Origin: Plazaster borealis
Taxonomy: Eukaryota > Echinodermata > Asteroidea > Forcipulatida > Labidiasteridae
DNA: 64,000 bases
Assembly: GCA_021014325.1 (NCBI GenBank)
Contig: CM037462.1
Coordinates: 7,670,501-7,734,500 of the forward strand
Direction of reading: 5' to 3'
This document shows, piece after piece, positions 52,001 to 61,126 of this stretch. A program made the position numbers and the translations under genes. The notes below the pieces were generated by a model that saw only the letters and a program-made list of their open reading frames with translations, had not been told where the DNA came from and did no database searches. The stretch's first letter is position 1, and each line of letters begins with the position of its first letter.

Positions 52001-54342
52001 GAACCTGAAGAACACAGTGATCCCAATTCTTATATCATACTTACTTTACAGGATTTTTGGTTCTCTATTTGGAAAAGAAGAGTTGTGAGTTAAACTCTGG
52101 GACTATGTGGGTGTTCAGATGCTTTCTGAGCATTGGTACTCCACTGTCTAAGCTACACACTATATATGATGGCCACTTCAAAGCTAAGGTAATTGTACGT
52201 ACACTGTTCACATTCTACTTGGATTACTTTCGTCACAGCCTTCATGGCTTAGACATCAAGCAACTGGAACCAGAGACCACACATGCAAGTGGCAAATTGT
52301 CAGGAATTTCTAATATTTGTTAAATTTCTAGACTTTTGCTACCCTCTCGAGGAAGCAAAATTCCAAACCAGTCATGAGCGATGGGGTCAGCATACATGAA
52401 CCTATTATGAATTGTGATTGGTTAATCTTTTAGCACATTGCTTATTTGCATAAAAAGTATGCAAAATTGTGTTTGAAATCGTTGTCTTTGTTTGAATCTT
52501 AATAATTCAACCCCAAAAATGCAAAAACAAGTTGGAAAGGTGTGCGCGCACGTGGTCTCCCCTTTCCAACACGGCTACAAAGCTTTGTCTAATCCATATC
52601 TAATCCATGAAGGCCTTGACAAAAGGCTATATGAATACCTGTGTGGTATACTGCTTAGGTCTAGTAAAATGAATGCTTTTTACAAATACTAAACAGTAAC
52701 ACACTTATTAATGTTGAATTTGTTTGACATTGGTCCTTAATCTCCAAGGGTTACAATACAAGGTTTTTATACATTTTTTACAAATTGTGCATTTCATCCA
52801 AAATGTTGGATGTGTCAAACTCCAGCTGGAAAAGTTGTACTTTTATTTAGATATATGCAGCTGTTGATTGTGAGGGAAACTGATATTAATTTCTATTTCA
52901 CAACAAGAGAACTATTTATTGTAACTTGCTTACTGACCTGAAACCAGTAAATGCAAAAAATTAGACAACATGAGGCCATCATGAGGTCAGTTTTATAAAG
53001 GTTTCATCTACCTACAATGTACACTGTGCCTTTCAGTCTCAGCTAACATGCTAATCATTATAAACAAGTTATGGTGATAAGTCAAAATACTTTCTTGATT
53101 CTCTTATTTCCAGGATCCTTTCTGGCAGACATGTAGACAACCATTGCATCTACTCAAAGTAATATGTGCATTACTCAATACATTTGCTGATTCTCCTAAC
53201 ATTGTACCTATTTATGAACGGTAAGAAACTCATTCACAATCTATGGAGATAAACCCTTGCATAAGTTACTCTGATAATGTAAGGAGTTTAGGCAAACACA
53301 TGGCATTCTTCCTGATCTATAGACTTGTTAATTTGGATATAGATAACCCTCCTACTGTCTGACCATTTTATATCACCTTGATGGCTTTGAAAGACAGATC
53401 GGCATCTATACAATACACAGTTAGTTTTGTGCACAGCTGTTGCAGTTAAATGGTTTGAAGAGTTGTTCATTTTATGCAGTCATGATATTCTTCCTACTTT
53501 AGTCCAATTTCCGAATGTTTTGCCCTGGAGAAAAATCAGAAAAAATGTGATTAAAAAGCCAGAATAGTCTATTAAAGCGTACATGTGTACATGCAGGTCA
53601 GGCTTTGTACTGGATCAAATGTTTCTACTTTTTTCCAAGGACCAAACATCATGCCTGGTTAGGGGAAATGTGAGAGTTTAAATACATTGAAGATGTAATT
53701 CTTTGGAGATGTTGACATGGGTTTGTCACAAACTACATTTCTCTAGATTATCTTTACAACATGCAAGGTTTTAAAGTATGTAGTATGTGGATTTCAGTTG
53801 TATTTATCAGAAACCAAAGATTTCCGGACCGAAAAAGAAACAATAAATCAATCAATCAAACTGACATGAATAATGTAAATGATTCAACAGAAAGTAAAAA
53901 GCAGAGAAGGTATGCACTTATAAACAGGTCAACATCTCAATCTGCACAAGAGATATATTGAGGTGTTTTGTCATTTTTGAATGACTATTGTTAGAGTGCA
54001 AGATGTTATGGGGGTAGTGGTGGTGCTCAGAGTATTCAAGAAAGATACACTGCAATGAACAATGTAATACATTAATTTGGGAAAGCATAATTCATATATG
54101 TGAGTAGAATTTGCTTAGCCGTTGAAGAGATGTAGTCGTTATTCCTTTAATGTTATTAAATTAATGATGTCCTTTTTTTATTTTTCAGCCGACAGTTTAT
54201 TAACGTGTCCCTTGATGCTATTGCAAACTACAAAGTAGAGTTGGAAGCTACAACAGGAAGACCACAAACTGTCCAATCTATATTGAGTAACTTCAAGCAA
54301 TTACAAGCTAAGCTGGATCGCTTACAGATTGCCAAATCCTAA
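16062..54342 (+). CDS. NUP155: Nuclear pore complex protein Nup155, complete, 34 coding exons
   Basis: I joined 34 exons, all bounded by AG and GT. The coding length is 4161 nt (1386 codons plus stop), and phase stays consistent at every junction. Human NUP155 is about 1391 residues. Nup155 is a scaffold of the inner ring of the nuclear pore, with an N-terminal beta-propeller (roughly residues 60-560 here) and a C-terminal alpha-solenoid, linking Nup35, Nup93 and the membrane. Diagnostic stretches include [88 protein letters not shown] and LQAKLDRLQ at the end. Two in-frame ATGs (16062 and 16065) open the frame; the first is used here. Exon coordinates are in the four following entries. Introns are loaded with minisatellites and mobile elements, but no exon is broken. 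Confidence 0.96.
16166..16762 (+). repeat. 50-bp minisatellite spanning the exon 1 end and its splice donor
   Basis: There are about 12 copies. Each unit reads from AACCTACCATGAATTAGCTC to CTTCATCAGGTGAGT, which is the last 44 bases of NUP155 exon 1 plus the donor. The first copy is the exon itself. One copy near 16510 is shortened. Substitutions such as CTTCTC to CTACTC mark sub-groups in the distal copies. Extending the exon past the first donor meets TAA at once. Confidence 0.95.
16763..16905 (+). repeat. Two-copy duplication, about 82 bp, intron 1
   Basis: CCACAAAGTACCATACCTTC followed by CAGGCTAGCATTGGGTGCAT occurs at about 16762 and again at about 16844. The first copy adjoins the end of the 50-bp array. 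Confidence 0.85.
17534..18146. mobile_element. TIR element with CAGGGTTCTGCCCA ends, 6-bp TSD
   Basis: The left end CAGGGTTCTGCCCAGG and right end CCGTGGGCAGAACCCTG are inverted copies. TGTTTA flanks both sides (17528-17533 and 18147-18152) as a target duplication. The 613-bp interior has no transposase frame. The CAGGG ends look hAT-like, although hAT elements usually make 8-bp duplications. It sits in NUP155 intron 2. Confidence 0.8.
18891..18908 (+). repeat. (TTG)n microsatellite
   Basis: Six TTG repeats lie in NUP155 intron 3, about 33 bases before the exon 4 acceptor. Confidence 0.9.
20712..20873. mobile_element. Fold-back MITE, 74-bp arms
   Basis: The two 74-bp arms (20712-20785 and 20800-20873) are near-perfect inverted copies around a 14-base loop; I count one mismatch. 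The ends read GCCGTCAATTTCACC and GGTGAAATCGACGGC. It lies in NUP155 intron 6 and would form a strong hairpin in the pre-mRNA. Confidence 0.92.
21481..22100 (+). repeat. 124-bp repeat spanning the exon 7 end and its splice donor
   Basis: There are five copies starting at 21481, 21605, 21729, 21853 and 21977. Each has the last 71 bases of NUP155 exon 7 (from GGGTGTAGTATGAGTCG to ATGCCAG), the donor GTTAGT, and about 50 bases of intron. Copies differ at only a few positions, so the expansion is recent. Read-through past the first donor meets TAG in the next unit. Confidence 0.95.
22593..23980 (+). repeat. 38-bp minisatellite, about 36 copies, intron 8
   Basis: The unit is GATCCTACATTCAGGTAGAT followed by CTGAGGGAATGTTAAATT. 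Variants with CCGAG/GTAAAATT recur at regular intervals, indicating block duplication. The array resumes for about 16 bp at 25232-25247 after a TTAA-type insertion, ending some 20 bp before the exon 9 acceptor. Every unit carries CAG|GTA, which resembles joined splice sites. Confidence 0.95.
23981..25231. mobile_element. Non-autonomous TIR element in the minisatellite, TTAA TSD
   Basis: Flanking TTAA copies (23981-23984 and 25228-25231) border exact 15-bp inverted ends, AGATGGACTACAACG and CGTTGTAGTCCATCT. The 1243-bp interior shows no transposase; the 186-codon frame at 24204-24764 has no recognisable motif. The TTAA target fits piggyBac- or Kolobok-like mobilisation. The insertion split one 38-bp unit, so it is younger than the array at that point. 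Confidence 0.9.
28576..28962 (+). mobile_element. TTAA-flanked MITE, diverged relative
   Basis: TTAA at both sides borders inverted ends AGGTTGTATACAGGATTGGTA and its reverse (TACCAATCCTGTATAATACC). A short internal stretch, TGTGAAAATTTGGGCTTAAT, is shared with the family at 1408 and 5760. It lies in NUP155 intron 14. Confidence 0.8.
30156..30823. mobile_element. Tc1/mariner-like non-autonomous element
   Basis: It starts TAGACTGTGCAAGTCTC and ends GAGACTGGCACAGTCTA. The 668-bp body is closely matched by the copy at 41812 (both have AAACGAAGAAC, GGCTTCGCGTTGCAATTACA and TGGTTGGGACCACAATGGTC). The outer TA dinucleotides fit a TA target duplication. It has no coding frame and lies in NUP155 intron 16. 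Confidence 0.85.
32019..32157. mobile_element. Fold-back element at the edge of the 42-bp satellite
   Basis: The ends GGCCATATCCGAATTGGTGG and, inverted, GACAAAGCC/CAATTTGG pair imperfectly, as do GGCTATGGCTATG and CTGTAGCCGTAG. The satellite starts at the next base, so its first unit may have arisen from the element's flank. Confidence 0.6.
32158..35985 (+). repeat. 42-bp satellite array, about 90 copies, intron 17
   Basis: The unit is TTTGGAGCACACTGTCAAAC followed by ATTACCTTCTTTATTTGGATTG. Variants include GCATGCTGTC, GCGTGCTGTC and AGAACACTG. A higher-order block repeats at an offset of 1553 bp: rare variants such as TTGGTTTGCCGGGAGCAC (33533 and 35086) recur in the same order. Because 42 is a multiple of three and the unit lacks stops in several frames, open frames of up to 589 codons arise on both strands; none is a gene. 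Confidence 0.96.
36711..38032 (+). repeat. 53-bp minisatellite spanning the exon 19 end and its splice donor
   Basis: There are about 25 copies. The unit runs TTATCATCAGTTCCATACTC, TAGCTGCAGCATTACCACAG, GTACATTCATATC. The first copy is the last 40 bases of NUP155 exon 19 with its donor GTACAT. Within each unit ATCAG|TTCC...CACAG|GTACAT could define a 30-nt in-phase mini-exon. Extension beyond the first donor reaches TAG. Confidence 0.95.
38575..38817 (-). mobile_element. tRNA-derived SINE
   Basis: On the minus strand, 38817-38728 resembles a tRNA-Leu gene: GTGGCCGAGTGGTTAAG (box A) and GGTTCGAGTCCCGG (box B). The body that follows matches the element at 42945-43193 (shared CGATAAGTG and GTCCCATCCGAAG). 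It lies in NUP155 intron 19. Confidence 0.85.
39060..39522 (+). repeat. 55-bp minisatellite, about 8 copies, next to the exon 20 donor
   Basis: The unit is GACCTTGTAAGGTAGTCCCA, GTAAGCATCATTCATTCAAT, AATGATATCAAGAAT. The array begins within about six bases of the exon 20 donor (GTATGT at 39055). Each unit carries TTGTAAGG and CCAGTAAGC, both donor-like. Copies are nearly identical. Confidence 0.93.
39545..39694. mobile_element. Fold-back MITE, 150 bp
   Basis: GCGAATTTTTTTTTCCGGAA followed by CCTTTCAGGCAGT is mirrored by ACTGCCCGAAAGG and a T-rich end reading back to GCGAA. The arms are imperfect. It lies in NUP155 intron 20, about 20 bp after the 55-bp array. Confidence 0.7.
41213..41580 (+). 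mobile_element. tRNA-derived SINE abutting the exon 23 acceptor
   Basis: The head (about 41214-41298) looks like a tRNA-Leu: CATGGCCGAGCG (box A) and GGTTCGAATCCCGG (box B). The body ends GCGCTGTATAAGAAGCC plus an (ATT)n tail that runs to TATTATTATTGCAG, the acceptor of NUP155 exon 23 at 41592. The SINE tail appears to supply part of the acceptor's pyrimidine/AT tract. Confidence 0.85.
41812..42515. mobile_element. Tc1/mariner-like non-autonomous element
   Basis: It has TAGACTGTGCAAGTCT and AGACTTGCACAGTCTA ends and a 704-bp body homologous to 30156-30823. It is non-coding and lies in NUP155 intron 23, preceded by a short (CA)n run at about 41769-41783. Confidence 0.85.
42770..42786 (+). repeat. 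(AAT)n microsatellite
   Basis: A short AAT run lies just before the minus-strand SINE region and may be that element's tail. Confidence 0.8.
42945..43193 (-). mobile_element. tRNA-derived SINE
   Basis: Read on the minus strand it begins GGCGTGTCGTGGCCGAGCGG and contains GGATTCGAATCCCAGTCG, a box B variant. It is homologous to 38575-38817. Its 3' body may extend to the AAT run near 42786. It lies in NUP155 intron 23. Confidence 0.85.
44092..44245. repeat. Probable interspersed repeat
   Basis: CCCAATTTCATAGAGCTGCT followed by alternating GCTTAGGCACA / GCTTAAGCACA stretches resembles a short repeat type common in marine deuterostome genomes. This is from memory of style only; boundaries and class are uncertain. 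Confidence 0.35.
46153..47430 (-). pseudogene. 5'-truncated LINE retrotransposon, dead
   Basis: Minus-strand frames at 47416-47069 and 47050-46799 are in the same phase, separated by an in-frame TAA. They read like the C-terminal part of a LINE reverse transcriptase: [33 protein letters not shown], then [12 protein letters not shown]. The 3' side carries AATAAACCATTTATC and a (TCTA)n tail near 46153. The endonuclease and RT palm are missing. It lies in NUP155 intron 26. Confidence 0.85.
48206..54342 (+). other. NUP155: NUP155 exons 27-34 (alpha-solenoid, C-terminus)
   Basis: Exons: 48206-48360, 49058-49187, 49774-49887, 50021-50141, 51595-51705, 52052-52188, 53114-53220, 54189-54342. They cover residues about 1045-1386 and end with TAA at 54340-54342. 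Recognisable blocks include [67 protein letters not shown] and [17 protein letters not shown]. These introns hold fewer tandem repeats than those upstream. Confidence 0.95.
49306..49456. mobile_element. Imperfect fold-back MITE
   Basis: CTGGAGTTTACAAAGAGCTG and GATTGATCTTAAGAT on the left pair with the inverted right end (ATCTTAAGATGAATC, CTTTGTTAAATCGAG). It lies in NUP155 intron 28. Confidence 0.6.
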
Positions 54343-54486
54343 CTAACCTGTTATTAATAGTGTTCACTACATTGTTGCACTCACATAGAGTGGTATAAAA
54401 CATGTGCGCTTGACAATATTGGCAAGGATATTTATGTGTTTGTAAAACACTAAGTATTTCATTAAGTATGTCATCTTTTAATTCTG

Positions 54487-54492
54487 AATAAA
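54487..54492 (+). promoter_or_regulatory. NUP155 polyadenylation signal AATAAA
   Basis: AATAAA lies 144 bp past the NUP155 stop codon, a plausible 3' UTR length. Confidence 0.65.
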
Positions 54493-54499
54493 AATGTTG

Positions 54500-57178
54500 A
54501 TTTATGAATTTATTTGGGAACAAAGCATACATTGCATTTTGGGGGGAAATTTAACGTTACGAATTACTTGTAAATACTCATAATTGATGAATGTTATGTC
54601 CTCTGGTGATAGAATGATTGTCCAATACAGTAATGTACGAAGCAAGTTGATTTACTACGAGCTAAAACCCACACCAATCTATCATGTAAACCTCAAAGTT
54701 TTCAAGTTGGTGATTTGTTGCATTGTGGCACAAGATCTCTATACTTTGTGCCAATTGCATGACTAAATCAGGGGGATGTAGAAAACTAAGCTGTTTCTTG
54801 TTTGTTCTGATTTTACTGAAGTGGAGTTCCGTACGAAGTTGGAAAAAGAAACTCAAGTCTATTTAGTGTCTACCAAGAAATACTATTGAAGTGGTGTCAT
54901 TAATTTTATCTGAAATTACTTGGTTCATGTGAGGGATGTGACTTCACTAAACTCAGAATCCAGCTCCATTGGCTGACATGTAGAGCTATCATTTTGGTAT
55001 CTACATTTTTATCTCATACTGGTGGGGGGGGGGGTGGGGGCACTCTGATCAGAATTGGCAGATAATTTGTCTAAAGGTAACACTTTGCAGCACAACTAAA
55101 ATCAATGATTCAAAATGATTAGGTTAATTTCTTTTTAAATTAGGTTAATTTTTGTTACATAATTTGCATGTTATACAAACCTACAGTAGTTCAGACTTGT
55201 GGAGTACCATTGCATTTTCGTTATTACTCAAGATGGTATAATGTTATAATGCTTACAGATTGGAATTGCATGATTTACATGTAGGCAGTCAATACATGGT
55301 GTGTACACTGTCTCAGTTTCCATGGGTTGCTTTTGTTTTCTTAGCCAAAGCAAATCAAAGTTAAAGTTGGGTTGTTGTTTCAAATGTTCATTAAGAAAAA
55401 TAATTTTACCTTGTCCTTGCCTAAACTTATGAATGCCTAGTCTCATGTTATTGGACAATTCAACCATGAAGAGGGTTTGTGTTCTGTAACTAGACTCTAT
55501 GTAATTGGACAGATTTTAAGGACAAGTTAAATACATTTGTTATTTTGTAAAAACACATTTTGTATAACCCGTTTGTTTTTTTCGGATTGACTTGCATCTG
55601 CATGTGCATGTGATATGCTGGTGTGTTTCTTGTCAGTAATACTGAGTAATTATTACTTTAGTTCTGGTATAATTTCACTTCAATTTTAGGTTTAGAATAG
55701 AGAATAGTTGAGAATAGAGTGTATCACATGATGAGAATTTCTTCTTTAAACCTGAGTGAGTTTTGACTAATCTGTTATGCATTGCATGTATACGGGTACG
55801 GCTCAATTAAAATAACACTAAGATATACATGTATATAAAATAAGTTTCAAAAATACTGTATATGTACTCTTACTTTTAGCAAAACATGAGACATAAGAAT
55901 TAAAAAACAAACAAATTGGTTGTTTTCAATATCTCAGCATTGGCTCTAAATGAGCTGAAACAATTCCAGCACAAAGGGTTACCAGCATAATGTTACAGTG
56001 TGCAAATATCAATCCACCTATATGCTGTTATCTGAAGTGATTTTAGATTTAGTAGAAAAGAAATGTTATTTTCTGGTTTGTGAAGAGCATGACTAAAGTG
56101 TTGTTTTTGTTACAAAAGAACACACACTGTCATGAAATTTGTACACAGGTTAATTTTAAAACATAATATGGTTTGAAAGCTGTAGTGTTGTAACTACATT
56201 TGCCAGTTTGTTTGCACATTTTATAGTTATGATGTTACTCCTCAATCAATGATAAAGATGCAATCTTTATCAAAGTATGGAGACTCGGAGCTTGACCATG
56301 TTCCAAGCTTATCCATCAACATAACAGGGACTTTGATGTTCTGTAGATTTTATACAACTAATGTAATTAAACAACATACTTGTACCTTTTGGCTTGAATG
56401 TCAAAAAAATAATCATCATGACACATTAAACACAGATTCGAATAAAACAAGCATACAAATTATATTTTGATTGATTGTCACAGCCTCCGAAAACTGTTTT
56501 TATTGCCAAAACATAAATTGTGGAGGATGCCGAAAAACGTATGGCTATCCATTCACACACTTAAAAAAGAGCTTGGGATACACCTGATCCCCATCATTGT
56601 TGGGCGTACAACAACACACCCAACAAACGTACTTAATCAATATCAACAAGCTTCTTGTAGATTTCGATCCTCCTTTGTTGTAGGAAGTCGTCTGAACAAA
56701 ACTGAATGCCTTTTGTAAGCAGCGGACCATCAATGCAGATCAATCGGTTGCTTGTATCCGTAGTTGCCAAACGCCGGCCGGTGTAGACACAATGACTTGA
56801 TGTTCCGTTTCCAGTCACTCAAACATAGAACATTGCTCTATGCTCGAAACCAGCAACAATCAACGCATGAGTACATTTTGTGTTCCGTTTTCTGGTTCAA
56901 CTTTGGGCTGTGCAAGTATCCCCGCGTCCGTATCAACAGCTTTGAATAGCAGCGAATTTAACTGAATTAACGACTGTTACGCTCGCAACCAATGTGATAC
57001 ATTGCTGATGTTACAGACGGATGTAACAAAACGGGTATTTTGTGTTCAACCATCGATGAAGCTGTAAACTTCAACTTTCAATAGGTTCACTGTAAAATAT
57101 AATAAATAGACTTGCGAGATCACAACTACTGGATCAACGGATATAGTACATAGTTCGATAGTTAGGAAAAAAATCATC
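54500..57178. other. Intergenic, no gene recognised
   Basis: This is the spacer between NUP155 and the second Tctex1 gene. It contains a G-rich tract at 55021-55040. Small frames at 55228-55467 and 56249-56718 show no known motif. The promoter of the next gene should lie near 56900-57170. Confidence 0.4.
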
Positions 57179-57631
57179 ATGATGGCACAGACATCGGTCA
57201 GCAAGTTGTCGGCTTCTACCCAGCGTAGCAACGACGCTCGTGGAGGAGGTCCTTTGGGAGGAGCACGTCCCCAAGCTCGCTACGAATGCACCTATCAAAT
57301 GGAACCTGATATGCAGTTCATGTCACACAAAGCTTGTGGTGTTATTGAAGAAGTATTGGAAAGCCAGCTTCGTGATACGAAATATGACCCAGAACGAAGT
57401 CAGCATCTTTGTCTTCATCTTGCAGACACTATCAAAAATAGAGTCAAGGAGCTGCAGTTCAGCAGATACAAAATCGTTGCTGTGGTTACTATTGGATCAG
57501 TCGGTAATGGTGCGTCTTCATGTGCCAGTCAGTGTGTGTGGAATGACAAGTTCGACACATACACAGAGTTCACGTTCAAGAATGGCTCACTTTATGCTCT
57601 GGGAACAGTGTACGGAATATATCAAGAATAA
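57179..57631 (+). CDS. Tctex1-domain dynein light chain, intronless
   Basis: This is a single 150-codon frame. After a short Ser/Gly-rich N-terminus (residues 1-33) it is almost entirely a Tctex1 domain: CTYQMEPD entry, ADTIKNRVKELQFSRYKIVA, VTIGSVGN, QCVWNDKFDTYTEFTF and the terminal LGTVYGIYQE. The length and ending fit the DYNLT4/DYNLT5/TCTEX1D group, which bind dynein intermediate chains or ciliary complexes. It has two adjacent ATGs (57179 and 57182). It is clearly related to the 7646-8476 gene but lacks that gene's long basic N-terminus, and is diverged enough that the pair is not a recent duplication. Confidence 0.88.
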   Translation: MMAQTSVSKLSASTQRSNDARGGGPLGGARPQARYECTYQMEPDMQFMSHKACGVIEEVLESQLRDTKYDPERSQHLCLHLADTIKNRVKELQFSRYKIVAVVTIGSVGNGASSCASQCVWNDKFDTYTEFTFKNGSLYALGTVYGIYQE

Positions 57632-57951
57632 CACTCTTTCACATTGAAAGAAACACTGGTGACTCACTGTACGCTGTGACTGTATTGCGGTCTGCTGTGA
57701 AATTTCACATTTATGTGTTGTTTGTTAATGAACAGTCCTGATAAGAATCCCCGGATACTTTTCTTTGAAAGTTTTTACGAGGTTCGTGTTCTCATTGCAA
57801 GCAGCCAGTGAGTGCTTTCAAACGCAGATATCATTAACATTGTACTTGGAGGTCTACTAAACGAAACGTCCTCCCTATGTAAGAAGTATCAAGTCATAGC
57901 TTTATTTACCGTGATAAACTAGTCATTTACATTGAGAAGGCCCAAGTCTGA

Positions 57952-57967
57952 GGGGGGGGGGGGGGGG
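57952..57967 (+). repeat. G16 homopolymer
   Basis: An uninterrupted run of 16 G is followed by AAAGGG. Such runs are hard to sequence, so the exact length is doubtful. Confidence 0.8.
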
Positions 57968-58058
57968 AAAGGGACATAATTTTGCAAGGAGTTGCTAAAG
58001 TAAAAATTAATTGTAAATTATAGATTTTATTGGAAGGTTTGTGCGTGCATCAATTTAG

Positions 58059-58452
58059 TTAAAAGGCAGTGGACACTTTTTGGTAATTACTCAAAATAAT
58101 TATTGGCATAAAACCTTACCTGGTAACGAGTAATGGGGAGCTGTTGATAGTATAAAACATTGTGAGAAACGGCTCCCTCTGAAGTAACGTAGTTTTCGAG
58201 AAAGAAGTAATTTTCCACGAATTTGATTTCGAGACCTCGGAATTAGATTTTGAGGTCTCGAAATCAAGCATTTGAAAGCACACAACTTCGTGTGACAAGG
58301 GTCACGGTGTTTTTTCTTGCATTATTATCTCGCAACTTCGACGACCAATTGAGCTCAAATTTTCACAGGTTTGTTATTTTATGCATATGTTGAGATACAC
58401 CAAGTGAGAAGACTGGTCTTTGACAATTACCAATAGTGTCCAGTGTATTTAA
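58059..58452 (-). mobile_element. TTAA-type MITE with internal hairpin
   Basis: TTAA flanks both ends (58059-58062, 58449-58452). The left end AAGGCAGTGGACAC is mirrored by GTGTCCAGTGTAT on the right. Internally it matches the 5760 copy. At 58225-58265 it holds a perfect 14-bp hairpin (GATTTCGAGACCTC / GAGGTCTCGAAATC) absent from the other copies here. Confidence 0.85.
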
Positions 58453-61126
58453 AGGCAGCCGTCGGTATCTTGGCCTTAGAATGCTTTATTTTGTCATAGC
58501 CGGAGCACTTTTAGTAAAGCTTCGGTAACATGGTAGGAGAACAGTTTTAATCTTAAGCTTACTTTTTCATAAACTTTGTAATGTTACCAATAATTGTCCT
58601 CAGAAATTTTTTGTTGCGAACAAAATCGTTATTTATGTCTGCAATACTGACATTGTTGCAAACAATTGGCCCTATCGTTTTCCAAATATGTTTTCTTATT
58701 TCGATTGAGCTGATTCGAAATAAACATAAACGTGTACAAAATCACTTCGGAATGTGCTGTACATAAAACTTGAACGTAGCATGACATTTTCTACAGGTTT
58801 ATTTGATAATTAATGGAATTGCGAGGAGCTTAAAAAACACATCCGGGTTAAGACCGTTTAAAGCTATTGTGTATGCGTTGTATGGTTGTTTGAAGTAAAA
58901 TATTGTATATATTACTCCAGAGGGGAAAACACATTTAGTTTTAATAATGAGGTTTGCAGTAGTAGACGATTCTTTGTTTCGAGATTGGAATATTAACCAA
59001 TTAAGTTATCGTTTAGTCAATAATGTTATTCCTTAATTAACAAAACTGACAATAAACTGGATAAAGTATCGGAAAATAACGTAGGCCTATACCACATTTC
59101 TAACAATGTATCGGATAGGCCTACAATTAGGCGTAATACGCGTGGGCAGAATTTGACAGTCTGGCTGTCGATGCTTCATGATAGTGTTTGCCTTGAATAA
59201 AAGGACGTTCAAAAGTTATTGTATTTTGCTATCAGATATGCAATATTAAATTGACACCTGACAAAGAATGATCATTTGTTGAATTTTCTCCTAACTATCA
59301 GTTAATAAAACAATGCCATTGATCAGTCGTTTTCTTAGCCATACTGTAACGGTAAACCTCACCCTCGGCCTCCCCTCACCACATTGTATACTTGAGCAAA
59401 ACTGAAGCCCCTGCCCCACCCACCCAACCCCCAAACCCTGTCCCCTGCTGTGCCCACTTCATCCGAGAGCGATTTGGCTGTCCTCGGCAGGATGTTACCT
59501 CGTCCCAAAATAAAGTCCGTTGGCATGCAAAAGTTCACGTTGATTCGACCCCGCTGGGACACGGCTTGCCTAACCCCACTGGGCAGCTACCTCCACGCCT
59601 GATTGAGGTGGAGAGTTATACCGTTATAGGCAATATTGATCCAAATGCATTGATTGGCTGCATGGGTTGCTAGTGTGTAATTATAACCCTTCTCCAGTTT
59701 AGTACCCCCCTGGGACTGGCAGTAAACCATTGTTCCAATGCCCACCTTTATCGAGGGATGGTCCTTGTCCATGCAATAGCCAAGAGGTGTCAATTGATTA
59801 ACAAACAATCAATACAGCCTAATACGGTACACGTATGCCTATATATACATGTTAAGTTGCGATGGCACTATCGAGACCAAAGACATGAACAAAATAATAG
59901 TCAGTGTTGCATTACGTGTATTGAAGAATGGCATTGGTTGCAAAATAATATATTAATAATAAACACAAATTTATCGTGTAGGCCAACAAAATCATATATT
60001 TTGTGTAATTTTTTTTTTTTAAATCTGAAACTTTGAATGACATAATTTACCCTGTGTTGTTGAGATCATGTACTCAGCATGCACAAGACCTCTCTGTTTG
60101 TGGATATACCATTTCCCGACTTTGCACATTGGTAACCGCACGCATGTTACCGTTTATCGATAAATCGTCGTCAACGTTTATTTTTACTTAAACGTCACCC
60201 GTCGACTGTCGAACCCCCCCCCCCAAAAAAAAACCCCCAAAACCCCAAACAAACCCCAAAACAAAACAAAACAAACCACAGAACAAAAAACCCCAACAAC
60301 AACAAGCAAACAAACACAAATATTTCATTCCGAGAAACTACACACACCATTTTAAGGTGAAACTCGGGTCGGTGATTTGATAATCCCTATATGTTGCTTT
60401 TGACAATCACGCCAAGCATGGAGGAATCATGCGCCAAGGAAGGTTTTCACTGAGAACTGTTATGCAGTTGAAACCGGAATCCCGAACGCAATTTTCCCCT
60501 GTTTTTTGAAACTTATTGATCCAGTGAATGCACCTGGGGTAAGATTGGCGCACAAGGAATTGAAAATACGAAGACATCAGAACTTTCTAGTTTATAGGCA
60601 TACAATAAATTAATTGTGATTATATACTTTATTGTACATTCCTAATATGCAACTAATTGGCTAGCACGTGCAATGTGATAATCAACCTTTCTAGCGCCCT
60701 CTGTTGGCAATGGGCGCACCATTAATTGTTAATAGACTAGCGACTTCGATAGTTGGTCATTATTGGTCTCGTACTGTGCCCATTTAAGAGCTGCTTCAGA
60801 AGAAAATGTTGCTAAAAAATGTTTTGCTAAGCAGTCACAGATGGTACATGTGGCCATAGATGTGGCGTGGCATTTTGGTCTTTAACCCTATTCTGGTCAA
60901 GCATAAATAATCTTGTTTATGCACGGTCTGACGTGTAAGCTATGGGTATGAGTCAGTATTGTTCCGCCATCCCAACTCATTTAGAATCATCTACTGGTCG
61001 CTGGTCCCAACTTTAGTGTTACACAGTTCGGGGACGGCCCAAGTCACCAAGCAAGGAACCAGCGGAGCGGCTATTCTATACAATGCATTTGGATCATCAA
61101 TAGCTTATACCATACCTCCATGCTTA
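58453..61126. other. Intergenic, no gene recognised
   Basis: No coding region is supported. A GC-richer stretch at 59350-59690 has opposing short frames without motifs. A strand-biased C/A tract occupies about 60212-60310. A CTCF-like motif lies at 60693-60707. Confidence 0.4.

Noticed and set aside
16062..57200. Shared N-terminus MMAQTS of NUP155 and the second Tctex1 gene
   Set aside because: Only a few residues match and the downstream sequences are unrelated; most likely coincidence.
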